A stretch of 25,487 nucleotides of DNA from Nocardioides sp. (GCA_003519585.1 DOWL01000130.1:1-25487), one strand, 5' to 3'; positions 6,623 to 15,252 are shown, counted from the stretch's first letter. Translations and numbers: made by a program. The notes: a model not told the origin generated them from the sequence alone.

Positions 6623-8169
6623 GCGCCACCTCGCTCGCGCGGTCTGTCATCACCGCACTCGTCGCCGGCGGCGTCCGTGAAGTGGTCGTGGCACCCGGCT
6701 CACGCAACGCTCCGCTCGCGTTCGCGGCGTACGACGCCGCCGAGGCCGGCGTGCTCCGGTTGCACACCCGCATCGACGAGCGGACCGCGGGCTTCCTTGC
6801 GCTGGGGCTGACCAAGGGTGGGTCGCGGGCGGCCGTGATCTGTACGTCGGGCACCGCGGTGGCCAACCTGCACCCGGCCGTGTTGGAGGCCCACCACGCG
6901 CGGGTGCCGATGGTGGTCGTCACCGCCGACCGGCCGGTGCGGCTGCGCGGCACGGACGCCAACCAGACCACCGACCAGGTCGGTGTCTTCGGCCCGCTCG
7001 TGCCGACCCTCGATGTCGGAACCGAGCCGGTCGAGATCGGCTCCGGCCTGGTGCACCTCAACGTGCAGCTCGACGATCCGCTGGTGCCCGAGGACCGGTG
7101 GGTGCCGGGGCTGGTCGAGCAGGAGACCTGGGAGGAGACCGGAGTTCGCGCGGCCGCCGAGATCGCGCTCGGCCCGCGCACCGTCGTCGTCGCGGGCGAC
7201 GATGCGGGCCCGCGGGCGCGGTCGCTCGCCGCCGCGGCCGGCTGGCCGTTGCTGGCCGAGCCGTCCAGTGGGGCGCGCACGGGTCCGGCGCTGCGGACCT
7301 ACCGGCTGCTCCTCGCGACGGAGCTGGCCGAGCAGGTCGAGCGGGTGGTGCTCTTCGGCCACCCGACGCTCTCGCGGCCTGTGCAGCGGCTCCTGTCGCG
7401 CCCCGGAGTCGAGGTGCTGGACACACACCCGGAGTGGCGCCGTCCTTACCCGGTCACACCGATGCCCGGGCCGATCGCCGTAGCGGGCGCTGACAACCCG
7501 GCCTGGCTGGCCGCGTGGCAGGAGGCCGACGCGTCGGTCTCGCGCCAGCTCGACGCGCTGATCGACGCGGCGGGGTTCACGGCGTACCACGTCGCCGGCG
7601 CCGTGAGTCGCGCGCTGCCGGTCGGCGGCCACCTGCTGGTGGGTGCGTCCAACCCGATCCGCGACCTCGATCTGATGGCCACGGCCTACGACGTGGGCAG
7701 CCATCACAAGGTGGTGGCCAACCGGGGCCTCTCCGGCATCGACGGCACCGTCTCGACCGCCATCGGCGCGGCGCTGGCCCGCCGTCCGGGCAACCGCAAC
7801 CTCGCGTTGATGGGGGACGTGACCTTCCTGCACGACGCGGGCGGCCTGGTCCTCGGCCCCGACGAGCCACGCCCCGACAACCTCACGATCGTGGTCGCCA
7901 ACGATGACGGCGGCTCCATCTTCTCGACCCTCGAACAGGGGGCGGAGGAGTACGCCCACGCCTACGAGCGACTCTTCGGCACTCCGCACCACGTCGACCT
8001 CGCCGCCCTCTGCCAGGCCTCGCGCACGCCCCACTGGCGGGTGGACTCTCTCGCCGAGCTGGAGCACGCGCTCTCGGTGCCGAACGGCGGCATCGAGGTG
8101 GTCGAGGCGGTCGTGGACCGGTCGCGACGACGCGAGCTCGATCTGGCGATCCGCGCGCTGCGGCCGTAG
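6619..8169 (+). CDS. menD: SEPHCHC synthase MenD (ThDP-dependent)
   Basis: A thiamine-diphosphate enzyme that condenses 2-oxoglutarate with isochorismate, the first committed step of menaquinone synthesis. It has 516 residues from GTG 6619. The PYR domain contains APGSRNAPLAF (26-36) and the ThDP-activating Glu54 in RIDERTAGF. ICTSGTAVANLHPAV follows, and ADRPVRLRGTDANQTTDQ is typical of MenD. The C-terminal PP domain carries LMGDVTFLHDAGGL and NDDGGSIFSTLEQG. The frame is open further upstream, but that region is menC coding sequence in another frame, so the GTGA overlap marks the start. The gene ends eight bases from the stop of the convergent MFS gene. Confidence 0.96.
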   Translation: MSATSLARSVITALVAGGVREVVVAPGSRNAPLAFAAYDAAEAGVLRLHTRIDERTAGFLALGLTKGGSRAAVICTSGTAVANLHPAVLEAHHARVPMVVVTADRPVRLRGTDANQTTDQVGVFGPLVPTLDVGTEPVEIGSGLVHLNVQLDDPLVPEDRWVPGLVEQETWEETGVRAAAEIALGPRTVVVAGDDAGPRARSLAAAAGWPLLAEPSSGARTGPALRTYRLLLATELAEQVERVVLFGHPTLSRPVQRLLSRPGVEVLDTHPEWRRPYPVTPMPGPIAVAGADNPAWLAAWQEADASVSRQLDALIDAAGFTAYHVAGAVSRALPVGGHLLVGASNPIRDLDLMATAYDVGSHHKVVANRGLSGIDGTVSTAIGAALARRPGNRNLALMGDVTFLHDAGGLVLGPDEPRPDNLTIVVANDDGGSIFSTLEQGAEEYAHAYERLFGTPHHVDLAALCQASRTPHWRVDSLAELEHALSVPNGGIEVVEAVVDRSRRRELDLAIRALRP

Positions 8170-8177
8170 TCAGGACA

Positions 8178-9785
8178 CTAGCCAGCCGGTGGTCCGGCGC
8201 CCACCGGCCGGGTCGGCAACAGCTGGGTGAGGAAGAGCGCGAGAACCGCTAGAAGTGCCAGCACCGAGAGGCTGATCCGCAACCCGTCGATCCGGGCGGT
8301 GGCGTTCACGTCGCTGATCGCCTCGACCTCGGCCTCGGGGAGCCCCGCGTCGGTCAGCGCGGTCTCGAGCTGCTCGTCGGAGAGGAACGGCACGCCGCTG
8401 GCAAGCTGGGTCTCGCCCTGCTTGACGGTCTCGGCGGGCACCGCGGGGTTGTTCGCGATCCCGGCGAAGAAGCTCGCCGACAGTGCCGAGATCATCACCG
8501 AGCCGACCAGGGCCGTGCCGAGCGAGGCGCCGAGGTTGGTCGCGGTGTTCTGGAGACCGCCCACCTCTCCGCTCTCCTCGTCGGGCACCGCGGAGACCGT
8601 CACCGCGCCGAGCTGGGAGGAGAGCGCTCCGACGCCGAGCCCGGCGAACAGCAGGGGAACCGTCACGATCTCGGGTCCGGCGCCCGCGTCGAGCGCGACG
8701 ATCAACGACAAGATGCCGACCAGCAGGGCCGCGAGGCCCCAGTTCACCACGCGGCGCGGCGAGGCCTGCGGCCACACCTTGGGGACACCGATCGCGGCGA
8801 TCAGCAGGGTGACCGAGAGCGGCAGCAGCCGGACGCCCGTCTCGAAGGCGCTCAGCCCCAGCGCCACGGACAGGAAGAGCGGCACGGTGAAGAAGAGCCC
8901 GGCCTGGATCAGGAACTGGAAGAAGAACATCGTCATCCCCCCGGTCAACTGCGCGTTGCGCAGCATCGCGGTGCGCACCAAGGGTTCGCGACCCGCGGCG
9001 AGCACCCGACGTTCCCACGCGAAGAAGGCGAGCAGCACGACGGCGCCCGCCACGATGAAGCACAGGGTGAGGGAGAGCCCCCAGAGCGACGGCGCCGACG
9101 GCTTGGCCAGCACCCAGCCCCACTCCGAGGACCGCAGCACGCCGTACACCGCCATCCCCAACCCGGCCGCCGAGAGGACCACGCCGAGGACGTCGAACCG
9201 GCCGCGGCCGCGTTCGGCCTGGACGGCCTGGATCCGGCCGGTGAGCAGCACGATCGCCACGACGATCACGACCTCCCCGGCGAAGACCAGGCGCCAGGTC
9301 CAGAGCGTGGTCACCGCGCCGCCGATCAACGGTCCGGCGGCCACGGCGATCGCACCGGCGGAGGCGACCAGACCGTACGCGCGAGGTCGCGCCGCGGCCG
9401 GGAAGTTCGACGCGACCAGCGCCACGATCGCGGGCATGATCAGGGCGGCGCCGATGCCTTCGAGGAACGACCAGCCGAGGATCAGGACAGTGAGGTTCTG
9501 GGCCAGGGCGGTGGTGAACGAGCCCGCGGCGTAGATCACGCAGCCGATGGTGAAGGCCCGCTTGGGGCCGATGATGGTGCCGATCCTCCCGCCGGTGATC
9601 ATCATCGTGGCCATCACGAGCGTGTACAGCGTGATGGCGGTCTGGACGCCGGTGACCGTGGTGCCGACATCCTCGGCCACCTGGGCGATGGAGACGTTCA
9701 TGACCGAGCTGTCCAGGGTCATCAGGAACTGACCCGACGCCAGCGTCAGCAGGACGATGCCTGCCTTACCCGAACCGTTGCTCAC
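8178..9785 (-). CDS. DHA2-family (EmrB/QacA-like) MFS drug exporter
   Basis: A predicted 14-helix proton-coupled exporter of about 535 residues in the cytoplasmic membrane. Seen in the sequence are the first-helix motif LDSSVMNVSIAQVAEDVG, the motif-A-like loop GGRIGTIIGPKRAF, and motif C around AGPLIGGAVTTLWTWRLVF. A long polar loop before the last helix (DEQLETALTDAGLPEAEVEAIS) is common in this group. The start at GTG 9785 is chosen because GGGAGG lies seven bases upstream; the frame stays open to 9878, but that extension runs through the palindrome and into the upstream gene. It follows the AraC/DinB regulator on the same strand after 58 bases, so a regulator-exporter unit is likely. The substrate cannot be read from the sequence. 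Confidence 0.9.
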   Translation of the reverse strand: MSNGSGKAGIVLLTLASGQFLMTLDSSVMNVSIAQVAEDVGTTVTGVQTAITLYTLVMATMMITGGRIGTIIGPKRAFTIGCVIYAAGSFTTALAQNLTVLILGWSFLEGIGAALIMPAIVALVASNFPAAARPRAYGLVASAGAIAVAAGPLIGGAVTTLWTWRLVFAGEVVIVVAIVLLTGRIQAVQAERGRGRFDVLGVVLSAAGLGMAVYGVLRSSEWGWVLAKPSAPSLWGLSLTLCFIVAGAVVLLAFFAWERRVLAAGREPLVRTAMLRNAQLTGGMTMFFFQFLIQAGLFFTVPLFLSVALGLSAFETGVRLLPLSVTLLIAAIGVPKVWPQASPRRVVNWGLAALLVGILSLIVALDAGAGPEIVTVPLLFAGLGVGALSSQLGAVTVSAVPDEESGEVGGLQNTATNLGASLGTALVGSVMISALSASFFAGIANNPAVPAETVKQGETQLASGVPFLSDEQLETALTDAGLPEAEVEAISDVNATARIDGLRISLSVLALLAVLALFLTQLLPTRPVGAGPPAG

Positions 9786-9803
9786 GCCTCGCCTCCCCAC
9801 GAT

Positions 9804-9823
9804 GGTTGACGCCCGAGTCAACC
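9804..9823. promoter_or_regulatory. Candidate operator: 7-bp inverted repeat upstream of the MFS gene
   Basis: GGTTGAC (9804-9810) and GTCAACC (9817-9823) form a perfect inverted repeat with a six-base spacer. It sits 18 bases before the exporter's start codon. The right arm also supplies TTGACT on the minus strand, a good -35 match. A regulator bound here would block the exporter promoter. Confidence 0.45.
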
Positions 9824-9843
9824 GGTGCTGGGGCCGGGTCGCC

Positions 9844-10794
9844 TCACCCGCTTTGGGCCACCCAGACCATGGGGTCACCCCAACCGAGTTCCTCGACGCC
9901 GTGCTTGGCGAGCGCGAGGACGACCAGCGTGCGCCGGTGAGCGGCGAAGGTGAGCACGTGGGCGACCATGCCGCCGAAGGTGAAGACCTCGGCCGGCTCG
10001 CAGAGCGCGTCCACGAATGTGTCGTCGAGCCGGTCCTGCTCGACCACTTCCCGGACCTGGGTGAGGAAGGTCGGACCCTCGGCGGCGAGCCGTTCGCGCA
10101 TCGAGCTCAGCGACTCGTGCTCCTCGACCGACCAGTCGTATTCGCGCAACGCCACCGCTGCGTTCCACATCCCCAGCTGCCCGATCAGCCGCGACAGCAG
10201 CGAACGGATCGTCTGCCGGTCGTCGTCCACGTCGAGCTCGATCGGCTGGTCGAGCTGCTCGTCGGTCAGCCGGGCGGCGAGCCGCACCATCTCGCCGGTC
10301 AGCCAGATGTGGTGCTCCACCATGCGGGTCATCAGGTCCATCGAGGTCACCTTGTCTCGGGCGGGCAGCCGAAGGCTGCCGGGTGGGTGGAAGTGGACGT
10401 CGCTCGGCGCCGCGATCCGGATCCGGCCCGGTGCCTTGCGCCAGGCCGCCGGCGGTACGCCGTACGCGCGGCCGAAGGCGCGAGTGAACGCCTCGTGTGA
10501 GCCGTACCCGGCCTCGACGGCGATGTCGATCAGCGGTGCCTTGGTCGTCACCATGCGGTACGCCGCGCGCTCGAGCAGGATCCGCCGCCGAAACGCCTGC
10601 GGGGACTCGCCCGCGACGCTGCGGATCACCCGGTCGAAGTGGAACCGGGAGAAATGGAACCGCGCCGCGACCTGCTCGCCCGACAGTTCGCCTGGCAAGC
10701 GGCCGGAGGGATCCTCGTCGAGTGCGTCGGCCAGGTGGTCGACGAACTCGAGGAACAGGTCGGTGTGGGTCGTCACGCTCCGATCCTGCGCCAC
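9844..10794 (-). CDS. AraC-type transcription regulator with C-terminal DinB-like domain
   Basis: It has 316 residues. The DNA-binding domain is N-terminal (about 28-118): HFSRFHFDRVIRSVAGESPQ, then RRRILLERAAYRM, and a second helix-turn-helix in IDIAVEAGYGSHEAFTRAF with GVPPAAWR after it, the standard AraC signature. From about 150 the protein becomes a four-helix DinB/YfiT-like domain (MVEHHIWLTGEMVRLAARLTDEQLD), with a possible metal-binding His near the start and MVAHVLTFAAHRR at the end. In usual AraC proteins the sensor precedes the DNA-binding domain; here the order is reversed. GTG 10794 has GGGAAGG just upstream. It is followed by the exporter on the same strand and probably regulates it and itself. 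Confidence 0.87.
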   Translation of the reverse strand: MAQDRSVTTHTDLFLEFVDHLADALDEDPSGRLPGELSGEQVAARFHFSRFHFDRVIRSVAGESPQAFRRRILLERAAYRMVTTKAPLIDIAVEAGYGSHEAFTRAFGRAYGVPPAAWRKAPGRIRIAAPSDVHFHPPGSLRLPARDKVTSMDLMTRMVEHHIWLTGEMVRLAARLTDEQLDQPIELDVDDDRQTIRSLLSRLIGQLGMWNAAVALREYDWSVEEHESLSSMRERLAAEGPTFLTQVREVVEQDRLDDTFVDALCEPAEVFTFGGMVAHVLTFAAHRRTLVVLALAKHGVEELGWGDPMVWVAQSG

Positions 10795-10867
10795 CTCGCG
10801 CCTTCCCGCTTGATCACGATTGCGCCCTGCGCGGACACGTTAGGTGGGTCGCGCGCGGGTCGGGAGA

Positions 10868-12742
10868 ATGCTCGATGTGGAGATCACCGCCCTGCTCTGC
10901 GGCCTGGCCATCGGCGTCCTCGTCTGCACGTGGATCGCCGACAAGGTCGACATCCCGGCGCCGTTCGTGCTGATCGTGGCCGGCGTGGTCGCGTCGTACG
11001 CGCCCGGAGTGCCCGAGGTCGAGCTCTCCGAGGAGGTGGTCCTCTTCGGGCTGCTGCCCCCGCTGCTGTACGCCGCGGCCCAGGGCACCTCGCTGGTCGA
11101 CTTCCGGGTCAACAAGCGGCCGATCCTGTTGCTGTCGGTGGGGTTGGTGGCGTTCACGGCGCTCGGTGTCGGCGTGGTCGCACACGAGCTGGTCCCCGGG
11201 ATCTCGTGGCCGATCGCCTTCGCGATCGGCGCGGTGGTCGCTCCTCCCGACGCGGTGGCGGCCACCGCGATCGGGCGCCGGATCGGGTTGCCGCGCCGCC
11301 TGGTCACCATCCTGGAGGGCGAGTCGCTGCTCAACGACGCGACCGCGCTGGTCGCCCTCGGGACGGCGCTGGCCGTCGCGGCCGGCGACGGCTTCAGCTA
11401 CACCCACGTCGGGCTGGACTTCGTGATCAAGGCCGGCGGCGGCGTGCTGGTCGGCTTCCTGGTCTTCCTCGTGGTCGCCAAGGTGCGCCGCTACCTCACC
11501 GACCCGGTGATGGACAGTGGCATGTCCCTGGTGGTGCCGTTCGCGGCGTACGTCGCGGCCGAGGAGCTCGAGGCGTCGGGGGTGATCGCGGTCGTGGTCG
11601 CCGGCCTGCTGCTCGGTCACAAGGCGCCGGTCCTGCAGACCGCGCAGTCGCGGATCGCCGAGCGACTCAACTGGCGCACCATCGCCTTCGTCCTCGAGAA
11701 CACCGTCTTCCTGCTGATCGGGCTACAGGCCAGCTCCATCGTGGAGGGCGCCGGGCACGGCGAGCTGTCGTGGGGTCGGATCGTGGCGGTGTGCACGGCC
11801 ACCCTCGTGGCCTGCATCGTGCTCCGGCTGGTGTGGGTGTTCCCGGCGCGCTACCTCATCGTCCGCCCGGGCCCCGACCCGATCACCGGGCTGAAGCCGC
11901 CGTGGACCTCGACGTTCATCCTGGGCTGGGCCGGCATGCGTGGCGTGGTCACGCTGGCGGCGGCCTTCGTCATCCCCGAGGACACCCCCAACCGTGAGGT
12001 CCTCCTGCTGATGGCTTTCACGGTGGTGGCCGGCACGCTCTTCATCCAGGGGATGTCGCTGCCCTGGGTGGCCCGGCGGCTGCACGTGCGCAGCCCCGAC
12101 CCGGTCGAGGACGCACTGGCCCGCGCCACCTTGCTCCAGCAGGCGTCGAAGGCGGCGCTGCACCGGCTCGACGAGCTCGAGTACGACGACAGCCAGGGCG
12201 TCGTCGAGCTGATCCGGCAGCGGCTCGACCAGCGCAACTTCGCGGCGTGGGAGCGGCTGAGCACGGTCGCGGACCGCGAGTCGCCGAGCGACCTCTACGC
12301 CCGGATCCGGCTCTCGATGCTGGAGGCCGAGCGGACCAAGGTGCTCAAGATCCGCGACTCCGGCAAGGTGGACTCGGACGTGGTCGCCGATGTGTTGGCG
12401 ATGCTCGACGTCGAGGAGTCGATGCTCGACATCGCCAACGAGGAGCGCCACGAGCTGCAGGAGTACACCACGCTGCGGCGTACCGGCTACAGCTGTGACG
12501 ACCTCGACCGCTATCCGGTGATCGACACCGTCGAGGGGCCGATCTGCCAACGCTGCCTCGACGAGGGGCTCGAGTGGGTCGCGCTGCGGCAGTGCCTTGA
12601 GTGCGGCAACGTCGCCTGCTGCGACTCCTCGGTCGGCCAGCACGCCACCGCGCACTTCCACGACACCACGCACCCGGTCATGGAGACCGCCGAGCCGGGG
12701 GAGGACTGGCGCTGGTGCTACGTGCACCACGCTACGGCGTGA
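10868..12742 (+). CDS. CPA1-family Na+/H+ antiporter with C-terminal UBP-type zinc finger
   Basis: A membrane antiporter of 624 residues exchanging Na+ (or K+) for H+. The transport domain (about 1-400) has roughly 12 helices. It contains the CPA1 motifs GAVVAPPDAVAATAIGRR and EGESLLNDATALVALG (the Asn-Asp ion site), then FVLENTVFLLIGLQ and LGWAGMRGVVTLAAAFVIP. A helical cytoplasmic region follows. The last 65 residues are a ZnF_UBP domain: CQRC, CLECGNVACCD, several His (GQHATAHFHDTTHPV) and WCYVHH, enough for two or three zinc ions. The start is uncertain: ATG 10868 is used, but GTG 10877 has GGGAGA at better spacing, and GTG 10844 is also in frame. The stop overlaps the convergent oxidoreductase tail by 11 bases. 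Confidence 0.92.
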   Translation: MLDVEITALLCGLAIGVLVCTWIADKVDIPAPFVLIVAGVVASYAPGVPEVELSEEVVLFGLLPPLLYAAAQGTSLVDFRVNKRPILLLSVGLVAFTALGVGVVAHELVPGISWPIAFAIGAVVAPPDAVAATAIGRRIGLPRRLVTILEGESLLNDATALVALGTALAVAAGDGFSYTHVGLDFVIKAGGGVLVGFLVFLVVAKVRRYLTDPVMDSGMSLVVPFAAYVAAEELEASGVIAVVVAGLLLGHKAPVLQTAQSRIAERLNWRTIAFVLENTVFLLIGLQASSIVEGAGHGELSWGRIVAVCTATLVACIVLRLVWVFPARYLIVRPGPDPITGLKPPWTSTFILGWAGMRGVVTLAAAFVIPEDTPNREVLLLMAFTVVAGTLFIQGMSLPWVARRLHVRSPDPVEDALARATLLQQASKAALHRLDELEYDDSQGVVELIRQRLDQRNFAAWERLSTVADRESPSDLYARIRLSMLEAERTKVLKIRDSGKVDSDVVADVLAMLDVEESMLDIANEERHELQEYTTLRRTGYSCDDLDRYPVIDTVEGPICQRCLDEGLEWVALRQCLECGNVACCDSSVGQHATAHFHDTTHPVMETAEPGEDWRWCYVHHATA

Positions 12743-13526
12743 GCGCCTGCTCCAGCGTCCGGGCGGGGTGGCCGCTGACCCGCTCGACGTCGCCGGTCAC
12801 CTCGGCGCACGACCCGTCGCGGATCGCGGTGTAGGTCGACACCCAGGCGTCGAGCTGCCAGTCCTCGGCGTCCGGGTAGGCCGCTCGTCGGCTCGCGTAG
12901 GCCTCCTCGACGGTCTCGTCCTCGAAGGTCCTCCCGGTGCGCTGCGCCACCTCGGTCAGCGTGAGCGCCTCGGGGCCGGTGAGGACGTACGTCGCGTCGG
13001 CGTGGTCCGCCGGCGCGCGGAGGACGGCGGCTGCCACGTCGGCGACGTCGGCTCGGGCCACCGCCGCCACCCGACCGTCGCCGGCCGGGCCACGCATCAC
13101 CCCTTGCGCGTCGGCGAAGTACGGCAGCAGATCGCTGTAGAAGTTGTCGCGCAGGAACGTGTAGGTCATGCCGCTCTCCCGGATCGCCTGCTCGGCGTCC
13201 CAGTGGTCACGACCCAGCGTGAACGTCGCATCCGGCGCCGCGCCGGCGAACGAGGTGTAGACGATATGGCCGACCCCGGCGTCGGCGGCGGCGCCGATGA
13301 ACGTGCGGTGCTGTTCGCGGCGGTCTACCGCCTCGGCGCCGGACACCATGAACAGCAGGGAGACGCCGTCCAGGCCGGCCGGGGCGTCGTACGAGCAGGC
13401 CGCGACGTCGGCGAAGCCCGCGGGTGCCCGCGCTGGGTCGCGGACCAGCAGCCGCGGTGAGAGGTCGGCGAGCGCGCGGGCTACCCGCCCGCCCACGGCG
13501 CCGGTGGATCCGGTGATCGCGAGCAT
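12732..13526 (-). CDS. NmrA-type NAD(P)-binding oxidoreductase (atypical SDR)
   Basis: It has 264 residues with an N-terminal Rossmann motif, LAITGSTGAVGGRVARAL, matching the GxxGxxG pattern. DVAACSYDAPAGLDGVSLLFMVSG and HIVYTSFAGAAPDATFTLGRDH follow. YTFLRDNFYSDLLPYF and VARADVADVAAAVL are hallmarks of the NmrA / quinone oxidoreductase-2 group. The Tyr-xxx-Lys pair of classical SDRs is absent, as in that group, so it may be a reductase or a redox-sensing regulator. Its ATG overlaps the P450 stop by one base (TGATG), so it is translationally coupled to the P450. It could handle the P450 product or supply reduced cofactor, but the sequence does not say which. Confidence 0.88.
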   Translation of the reverse strand: MLAITGSTGAVGGRVARALADLSPRLLVRDPARAPAGFADVAACSYDAPAGLDGVSLLFMVSGAEAVDRREQHRTFIGAAADAGVGHIVYTSFAGAAPDATFTLGRDHWDAEQAIRESGMTYTFLRDNFYSDLLPYFADAQGVMRGPAGDGRVAAVARADVADVAAAVLRAPADHADATYVLTGPEALTLTEVAQRTGRTFEDETVEEAYASRRAAYPDAEDWQLDAWVSTYTAIRDGSCAEVTGDVERVSGHPARTLEQALTP

Positions 13527-14713
13527 CAGGTCTCCTGGGTGGATGGCGTGCGTCGGAAGCGGATCGGGAACCGGACCGCTCCGGTGTTCCCCGAGACCGG
13601 TAACCACTCGCCGGGGCCGTCGCATTCCGCGTCGGGCATCCGCTCCGCCAGCAGCGGCAGCGCCACGGACATGTCGGTGCGCGCCACGAAGTGACCGAGG
13701 CAGTGGTGGATACCCGCACCGAAGCCATGGTGCGGCGGGCGCTGCTGGGTGATGTCGAAGGACGGGTCGGGTACGGCGCGCGGGTCGGTGCCGGCCGAGT
13801 GCGACAGCATCTGCACGATGCCGCCCTTCGGGATGTGCAGCCCCTGGAAGTCGACGTCCTCGAGCGCTTCCCGGGTCACCCAGGTGACGGTCGGGTTGAC
13901 CCGCATCACCTCCTCGACCGCGTTGCTGCCGAGCTCGGGCCGCTCCGCGAGCAGCGCCCACTGGTCGGGGTACTGCAGCAGCGTCTGTAGCGCCAGCCCG
14001 AGCTGGTTGCGGGTCGTCTCCATGCCGGCGAAGGCCAGGAACACCAGCGCGACCGAGAGCTCGTGGTCGGTCAGTTGGTCGGCCGAGACCAGTGTCGTCA
14101 CCAGGTCGTCGCGTGGGTGTGCGCGCCGGTCGGCGACCACCTCCTCGACGTACCCGGCCAGTCCGTTCAGCGCCGCCTCGATCCGCGGCACCTGGTTGCC
14201 CACGTCGATCGAGAACGACGCCCCGAGGTCGTCGGCCCAGCGCGCGACCTGCGGCCAGTGATCCTGGGGCAGCCCGAGCAGCAGACAGATGATGCGGGCG
14301 GCGTACGGCTCCGCGAACTCGTGGATGAACTCGACCTGCCCGCGCGGCGCGAACGCGTCGATCAGCTCGTTGGCGATCCCCTGGAAGGTCGGCCGCAGCT
14401 CGGCGATGACGCGGTTCTTGAACGCCGGCACCATCAGCTTGCGGATCCGGGCGTGGTCCTCGCCCTCCAGCGAGAGCAGCGTCTCCTGCCACCAGTCGGA
14501 GAACAGGCCCGAGTGGATGCCGTTCTGGGCCGGCCATCGGGCGTTGCCCTGCCGGAACCGCCGATCACGCAGCAGCGCGCTCACCTCGGCGTACCGCAGC
14601 ACGGCCCAACCCCACGTCGTCTCGACGTACCAGTCCTCCTCGCGCGCCTCGTGCACCTGCGCCGAGGTGACGTCGAAGGCAGGATCGCCGAGGTCGAAGG
14701 TGCGGGCAGCCAT
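13526..14713 (-). CDS. Cytochrome P450
   Basis: A soluble bacterial heme-thiolate monooxygenase of 395 residues, the usual length. All core motifs are present: I-helix AGMETT (229-234; the usual acidic residue before Thr is Glu here), ExxR at Glu268-Arg271 (EEVMR), and the heme loop FGAGIHHCLG with the axial Cys338. EGEDHARIRKLMVPAF in the C-helix region also fits. No ferredoxin or reductase gene is adjacent, so electrons must come from elsewhere. The next gene is a coupled NmrA-type oxidoreductase. The substrate is unknown. A TAGGTT hexamer six bases before the ATG suggests it has its own leaderless promoter in the 23-base gap behind the GNAT gene. Confidence 0.95.
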   Translation of the reverse strand: MAARTFDLGDPAFDVTSAQVHEAREEDWYVETTWGWAVLRYAEVSALLRDRRFRQGNARWPAQNGIHSGLFSDWWQETLLSLEGEDHARIRKLMVPAFKNRVIAELRPTFQGIANELIDAFAPRGQVEFIHEFAEPYAARIICLLLGLPQDHWPQVARWADDLGASFSIDVGNQVPRIEAALNGLAGYVEEVVADRRAHPRDDLVTTLVSADQLTDHELSVALVFLAFAGMETTRNQLGLALQTLLQYPDQWALLAERPELGSNAVEEVMRVNPTVTWVTREALEDVDFQGLHIPKGGIVQMLSHSAGTDPRAVPDPSFDITQQRPPHHGFGAGIHHCLGHFVARTDMSVALPLLAERMPDAECDGPGEWLPVSGNTGAVRFPIRFRRTPSTQET

Positions 14714-14725
14714 GGCGGCAACCTA
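14714..14725 (-). promoter_or_regulatory. Candidate leaderless -10 element for the P450 gene
   Basis: On the minus strand TAGGTT is followed by GCCGCC and ATG 14713. It lies within the short gap after the GNAT stop codon. Confidence 0.5.
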
Positions 14726-14736
14726 GGCCATGTCCC

Positions 14737-15234
14737 TCACGTCCCCGCGCGCACCATCCGCACGTGCAGCCCCTCGTCGTGCTCGTCCTCGGTGCCGTCG
14801 AGTCGGAAGCCCTGCCGCTCGTAGAACGCGATCGCCCGCGCGTTGTTGGCCAGCACCCACAGGTAGCAGGCTCGGTCGCCGACGACGGTCTCGAACAGCG
14901 CATAACCGACACCGGTGCCGTAGTGCGCTTGCCTGACGTAGAGCGCCCAGAGCTCCAGGTCGATGTCCACGTCGTTGTCGCGTGCCGGTCCGGCGGTGGC
15001 GAATCCGACCAGCGCGTCGCCGTCCTCGGCCACGAAGGTCGGCTCGTCGGCGGTGGTCAGGATCTCGCGCCAGCTCTCCACCCGATCGTCGGCCCGGTCT
15101 CGGCGGTCGTCGAGGATCCCCTGCGGCATCAACCCCGTGTAGGCGTCGTCCCAGACGTCGAGGTGCAGGTGGCCCAGCGCCTGCGCGTCCGCGGGCACCG
15201 CCCGCCGGATCACCACACCGTCGGGGAGCGCCAT
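14737..15234 (-). CDS. GNAT-family N-acetyltransferase
   Basis: It has 165 residues with the full GNAT fold order. VIRRAVPADAQALGHLHLDVW is strand 1/helix 1, TFVAEDGDALVGFATAG is strands 2-3, and LELWALYVRQAHYGTGVGYALF carries the acetyl-CoA pyrophosphate loop. The loop reads HYGTGVG instead of the common QxxGxG/A. LWVLANNARAIAFYERQGF is the C-terminal motif. Proteins of this type acetylate small amines, drugs or protein N-termini; the substrate here is unknown. Its own -10 (TAGGCT, six bases before ATG) sits just after the sigma-factor stop, so it can be transcribed separately from the upstream sigma gene. Confidence 0.9.
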   Translation of the reverse strand: MALPDGVVIRRAVPADAQALGHLHLDVWDDAYTGLMPQGILDDRRDRADDRVESWREILTTADEPTFVAEDGDALVGFATAGPARDNDVDIDLELWALYVRQAHYGTGVGYALFETVVGDRACYLWVLANNARAIAFYERQGFRLDGTEDEHDEGLHVRMVRAGT

Positions 15235-15246
15235 GCACGGAGCCTA
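15235..15246 (-). promoter_or_regulatory. Candidate leaderless -10 element for the GNAT gene
   Basis: On the minus strand TAGGCT is followed by CCGTGC and ATG 15234, the same TAGGNT-N6-ATG layout as in front of the P450 and aminotransferase genes. Confidence 0.5.
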
Positions 15247-15252
15247 GGGCTC

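Noticed and set aside
13527..14537. Upstream extension of the NmrA-type oxidoreductase frame (601 codons in total)
   Set aside because: The extra part lies within the P450 gene in another frame and has Arg/Ala/Gly-rich composition; the real start is the TGATG at 13526.
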